The position numbers were made by a program, and so were the translations under genes. Under the pieces are notes generated by a model. It was not told where the DNA came from. It searched no databases and saw nothing but the letters and a program-made list of their open reading frames with translations. This document shows positions 61,478-64,000 of a DNA stretch of 64,000 bases, piece after piece. Origin of the DNA: CAKZNE01 sp963976435 (GTDB lineage Bacteria > Bacteroidota > Bacteroidia > Flavobacteriales > Schleiferiaceae). Every line of letters starts with the position of its first letter. The first letter of the stretch is position 1. The stretch is taken from positions 96,385 to 160,384 of the forward strand of contig CAXBKQ010000006.1 of the NCBI GenBank assembly GCA_963976435.1, in the 5' to 3' direction.

Positions 61478-61712
61478 ATAGTAAGGGTTTGGTTATTATG
61501 ATAATTTAAAAATACTGAAACAATGATAGCGCTAGAGAAACACAAGGGCAAAAGATTTTAGATCAAAAAAGAAATAAGCTGATAAAGCAAGAATTTGTGC
61601 AATGGAAATATATCCGCTCGCAAAAAACGAGGTGTTTTCTTCACTATTCATCTAAATTCCTCCATAAAACGATTGAGCGTTGGAAGGCCGTGGAGGTCCT
61701 ATTAAATAAAGT

Positions 61713-61720
61713 TACTTTTG
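61713..61720 (+). promoter_or_regulatory. Probable promoter -7 box TACTTTTG
   Basis: TAnnTTTG match 19 bases before the GTG start of the DEAD-box gene. Confidence 0.5.
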
Positions 61721-61739
61721 CAGAAATAAATATTTTAAG

Positions 61740-62858
61740 GTGAGCAGTTTTAAGGACTTGGGTATTAGTTCCAAATTAATAAAAGGGTTAAAGGAATTAA
61801 ACATTATTGAACCCACAGAAATTCAGTCAGAGGTAATTCCTATTCTGTTGGAAGGGCCAATTGATTTGGTTGGTCAAGCACAAACGGGAACGGGGAAAAC
61901 AGCCGCTTATGGACTACCTCTTATACATAGAATAGACCCAAGGCAGGATGTAATCCAAGGCTTGGTGCTTTGTCCTACAAGAGAGTTGGGGCAGCAGGTA
62001 GCCAAGCAGCTTTTTAAATTCACCAAATACACTGAAAAAATATTTACAGAGGCCGTTTATGGCGGGGCTCCAATTGATAGACAAATAAGTGCTTTACGGA
62101 GGACCACTCATATAGTTGTAGCTACACCTGGTAGACTATTAGACCTTTTGGAGCGAAAGGCTTTGGATCTTTCTCATGTTAAAACTGTGGTATTAGACGA
62201 GGCGGATGAGATGCTAAGCATGGGCTTTAAAAAGGACTTGGATCAAATTTTAAAATCTTTGGCTTCAGCCCAGTGTAAATGGCTTTTTTCTGCGACAATG
62301 CCTGCCGGTATTCGCCAAATAGTAAACGAGCATTTACGTGAAAATGCTCACCGAATTGAGGTGGCTGGGCATAATACTCTCAATAAAAATATCAAACATC
62401 AATATTTACTTTGCGATGAATCGGAAAAGCTTTATTGGCTGCAAAAGCTGATAAAAGATGATGCTGACAAAAGGGGAATTGTTTTTTGTAAAACCAAAGC
62501 CGCAACTCAAAAACTCGCCAAGCAATTGCAAGCTAAAAATATTTCTGCAGATGCTATTCACGGTGATCTTTTGCAAAAAGAAAGAGATAAGGTAATGCGA
62601 GCTTTTAAAAATGAAAGTTTGCAGATTCTGGTGGCTACCGATTTAGCCGCTAGAGGATTGGATGTTGAGGATTTAGCCTATGTGGTTCACTATCAGTTGC
62701 CCGACCAGGACGAATATTTTACTCACCGAAGTGGTAGAACCGCTAGAGCTGGGAAAGAAGGGATTTCATTGTGCTTACTAAGCTCGAATGAAATGAAGCA
62801 AATTCAGCATTTCGAAAAGGTGTTTGGAATATTCTTTTTACAGGTTACTACGGTTTAA
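61740..62858 (+). CDS. DEAD-box RNA helicase, minimal core
   Basis: A 372-residue ATP-dependent RNA helicase with all core motifs: Q motif (KELNIIEPTEIQSEVIP), I AQTGTGKT, Ia PTRELGQQ, Ib TPGRLLD, II DEAD, III SAT, IV GIVFCKT, V TDLAARGLD, VI HRSGRTARAGK. It stops about 20 residues after the last core motif (FGIFFLQVTTV), so the basic C-terminal extension common in RhlE/DeaD-type relatives is missing. GTG at 61740 gives the normal start MSSFKDLGIS. Followed by a hairpin terminator. Confidence 0.93.
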   Translation: MSSFKDLGISSKLIKGLKELNIIEPTEIQSEVIPILLEGPIDLVGQAQTGTGKTAAYGLPLIHRIDPRQDVIQGLVLCPTRELGQQVAKQLFKFTKYTEKIFTEAVYGGAPIDRQISALRRTTHIVVATPGRLLDLLERKALDLSHVKTVVLDEADEMLSMGFKKDLDQILKSLASAQCKWLFSATMPAGIRQIVNEHLRENAHRIEVAGHNTLNKNIKHQYLLCDESEKLYWLQKLIKDDADKRGIVFCKTKAATQKLAKQLQAKNISADAIHGDLLQKERDKVMRAFKNESLQILVATDLAARGLDVEDLAYVVHYQLPDQDEYFTHRSGRTARAGKEGISLCLLSSNEMKQIQHFEKVFGIFFLQVTTV

Positions 62859-62887
62859 TCCAGCTAGCCTTTTTGTCAAAAAAAAAT

Positions 62888-62912
62888 GCGCCCATTGAAA
62901 ATCAATAGGCGC
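62888..62912. terminator. Bidirectional terminator between the DEAD-box and DUF3078 genes
   Basis: An 11-bp stem with one mismatch (62888-62898 and 62902-62912) and a 3-base loop. Poly-A on the left serves as a T run for the minus strand, and an eight-T run near 62923-62930 serves the plus strand. Confidence 0.8.
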
Positions 62913-62940
62913 TGCATAAAGGTTTTTTTTACTGTTTAGA

Positions 62941-63831
62941 CTAGTTTTTCACATCTCCAAAATCATATACGAAACCAACACCTATTACTTCTTTAAATTG
63001 GGTTCTTGGAGCATCTGCATTCCCGTCGTTATTTGTATCAAATTTCACATCGTGATCATAAATAAGATTAAAGGAAACGTTGGCGCTTATATATTTATTC
63101 ACTTTTAGGAAAAACAATACTTCACCATTAACATCTACAAACTGGAATGGGTTTTCCAAATAATTACTAAAAAGGCCCAATCTGGATTGCATTTTCACAT
63201 TTTTTACAATCCCCGTTTTATAAGTAGCATTTAAGGATGCACCACCTTCACCTCTAAATTTTTCACCTGGTTCTACTCCAAAAGCTCCCATTGTGGAAAG
63301 CCTGGTGTCGTTTACAATGGTGAATTTCGCTGTTAAGGGAGAAAGAAATAAATCAAATTTTTCATTTGGTTTATAAGTAAAACCCAGACCTAACTGAGTA
63401 TATGCCGGTGCAAATAATCCTGAAACTTTAAGGCTATCTTCGGTAGTGCCTGGCTCAGAATATCCATTCGTAAATTGTGTTCTAAAATTAAAAATCCCAG
63501 AGAAGCTCCAGTGCTTTCTAAAACTACGATCTACTCTTGAGTTTAGCTCCAGGCGATCATCTGTTTTATTGTAAACACTTTCCTGAAAACTCAAACCATA
63601 GGCCATATCCAATTGGTTTTTCCATGCCCATTTTCCTTTTTCATAATTGGCAAATAAACTTACCAAACCATTGGTGGTAACGGAGTTTGTTCCTCCAGCT
63701 TGCCAGTTGCTATAGGCTGCTTGGCTAAATTGCAAATTGAAATTTCCTCCTGTTTTCCAGGTGGTATCTGTTTGGGAATATCCTATGAGGCTTAGTAAAC
63801 AAGCGCTTAATAACAGTCCTATTCTTTTCAT
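62941..63831 (-). CDS. DUF3078 outer-membrane protein
   Basis: 296 residues: a signal peptide (ends GYSQ at about residue 20), then W-rich TTWKTGGNFNLQFSQAAYSNWQAGG, which is diagnostic of DUF3078. Repeated amphipathic beta-strands follow, ending with an aromatic-terminated strand (IGVGFVYDFGDVKN). Predicted porin-like outer-membrane barrel; function unknown. A TAGTTTTG box lies upstream. Confidence 0.9.
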   Translation of the reverse strand: MKRIGLLLSACLLSLIGYSQTDTTWKTGGNFNLQFSQAAYSNWQAGGTNSVTTNGLVSLFANYEKGKWAWKNQLDMAYGLSFQESVYNKTDDRLELNSRVDRSFRKHWSFSGIFNFRTQFTNGYSEPGTTEDSLKVSGLFAPAYTQLGLGFTYKPNEKFDLFLSPLTAKFTIVNDTRLSTMGAFGVEPGEKFRGEGGASLNATYKTGIVKNVKMQSRLGLFSNYLENPFQFVDVNGEVLFFLKVNKYISANVSFNLIYDHDVKFDTNNDGNADAPRTQFKEVIGVGFVYDFGDVKN

Positions 63832-63858
63832 AATTTAAAATTAGGTTTTAAGGGCTGG

Positions 63859-63866
63859 CAAAACTA
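63859..63866 (-). promoter_or_regulatory. Probable promoter -7 box TAGTTTTG
   Basis: Minus-strand TAnnTTTG match upstream of the DUF3078 gene. Confidence 0.5.
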
Positions 63867-63930
63867 ATCTCTTGTCTTTGTAATTATAAGACCATTCGAC
63901 CAAGTCCCTGCTATTTTGGTTTAATTGATA

Positions 63931-64000
63931 TTATTTGCTTTTAAATTTAGCAATTGCATTTTTTGTAAAATCGGATAATACCAATTTTCCACTCATAGCA
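63931..64000 (-). CDS. Possible C-terminal end of a minus-strand gene, cut by the window edge
   Basis: One minus-strand frame reads ...AMSGKLVLSDFTKNAIAKFK and two more residues to a TAA at 63931-63933. The amphipathic Lys-rich composition looks like a protein tail. Only 22 codons are visible and no family can be assigned. The other two frames are shorter or closed. Confidence 0.4.
   Translation of the reverse strand, partial: AMSGKLVLSDFTKNAIAKFKSK

Noticed and set aside
1..64000. tRNA, rRNA, CRISPR arrays, insertion sequences, prophage
   Set aside because: I looked through all intergenic regions and saw no cloverleaf, repeat-spacer pattern, transposase or integrase. A tRNA scan would be decisive for the first.

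Overview
The window is 64 kb of an AT-rich chromosome from a Bacteroidota, most likely a Flavobacteriales-type bacterium. Support comes from promoter -7 boxes of the form TAnnTTTG (usually TACTTTTG), six cargo proteins with C-terminal signals for the type IX secretion system (T9SS), CarboxypepD_reg-type TonB receptors, a zinc-ligand-free L32, and families typical of the phylum (DUF6427, DUF6341, DUF3078, HU-CCDC81/SPOR). I see no rRNA, tRNA, CRISPR, prophage or insertion sequence. The window looks like stable core chromosome with dense, often overlapping genes.

Layout: 1-3.3 kb, a membrane hybrid-type sensor kinase (cut by the left edge) and dprA. 3.4-8.5 kb, a T9SS cargo protein, then an ECF sigma factor with an unusual anti-sigma/beta-barrel partner and an HU-SPOR envelope protein. 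8.5-17 kb, housekeeping genes (thioesterase, DUF6427/DUF6341, purD, gdhA, gatC, plsC, trpS, lepA). 17.2-22.2 kb, a tandem pair of large secreted paralogues. 22.3-29.4 kb, one long minus-strand operon pepA-pdxA-yceD-rpmF-plsX-fabH-accB-accC that makes malonyl-CoA, starts fatty acid synthesis and feeds phospholipid synthesis. 29.6-36.4 kb, a third member of the secreted family, ribE, an abnormally short dxs, and lysS.

36.6-43.6 kb is the most system-like accessory block. A DUF4331 protein is split into two separately exported halves (the second a lipoprotein with a surface-export-like signal), followed by a TPR protein and a TonB-dependent receptor with a histidine-rich plug. Facing it are an ECF sigma/RskA-type anti-sigma pair and a small secreted protein. 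This looks like a self-contained outer-membrane binding and uptake system; its substrate cannot be read from the sequence.

43.8-55.4 kb holds a MutS2-like protein lacking the Smr nuclease domain, a DUF819 membrane protein, an M28 peptidase, two small basic ORFs, a fused alpha-keto-acid dehydrogenase E1, the fourth member of the secreted family, DUF2461 and an OmpA-like protein. 55.6-64 kb holds an exported DinB-like protein, a probable five-gene operon (beta-lactamase-fold hydrolase, LytS-type kinase, LytTR regulator, lipoprotein, SGNH-like T9SS cargo), a DEAD-box helicase and a DUF3078 protein. The last 70 bases may be the end of another minus-strand gene.

Main points for follow-up: the split DUF4331 locus; a four-member secreted family whose mature proteins all begin at a (S/T)H motif; a single-chain anti-sigma/outer-membrane-barrel protein; and a DXS that has lost two internal segments, including the usual third histidine region.
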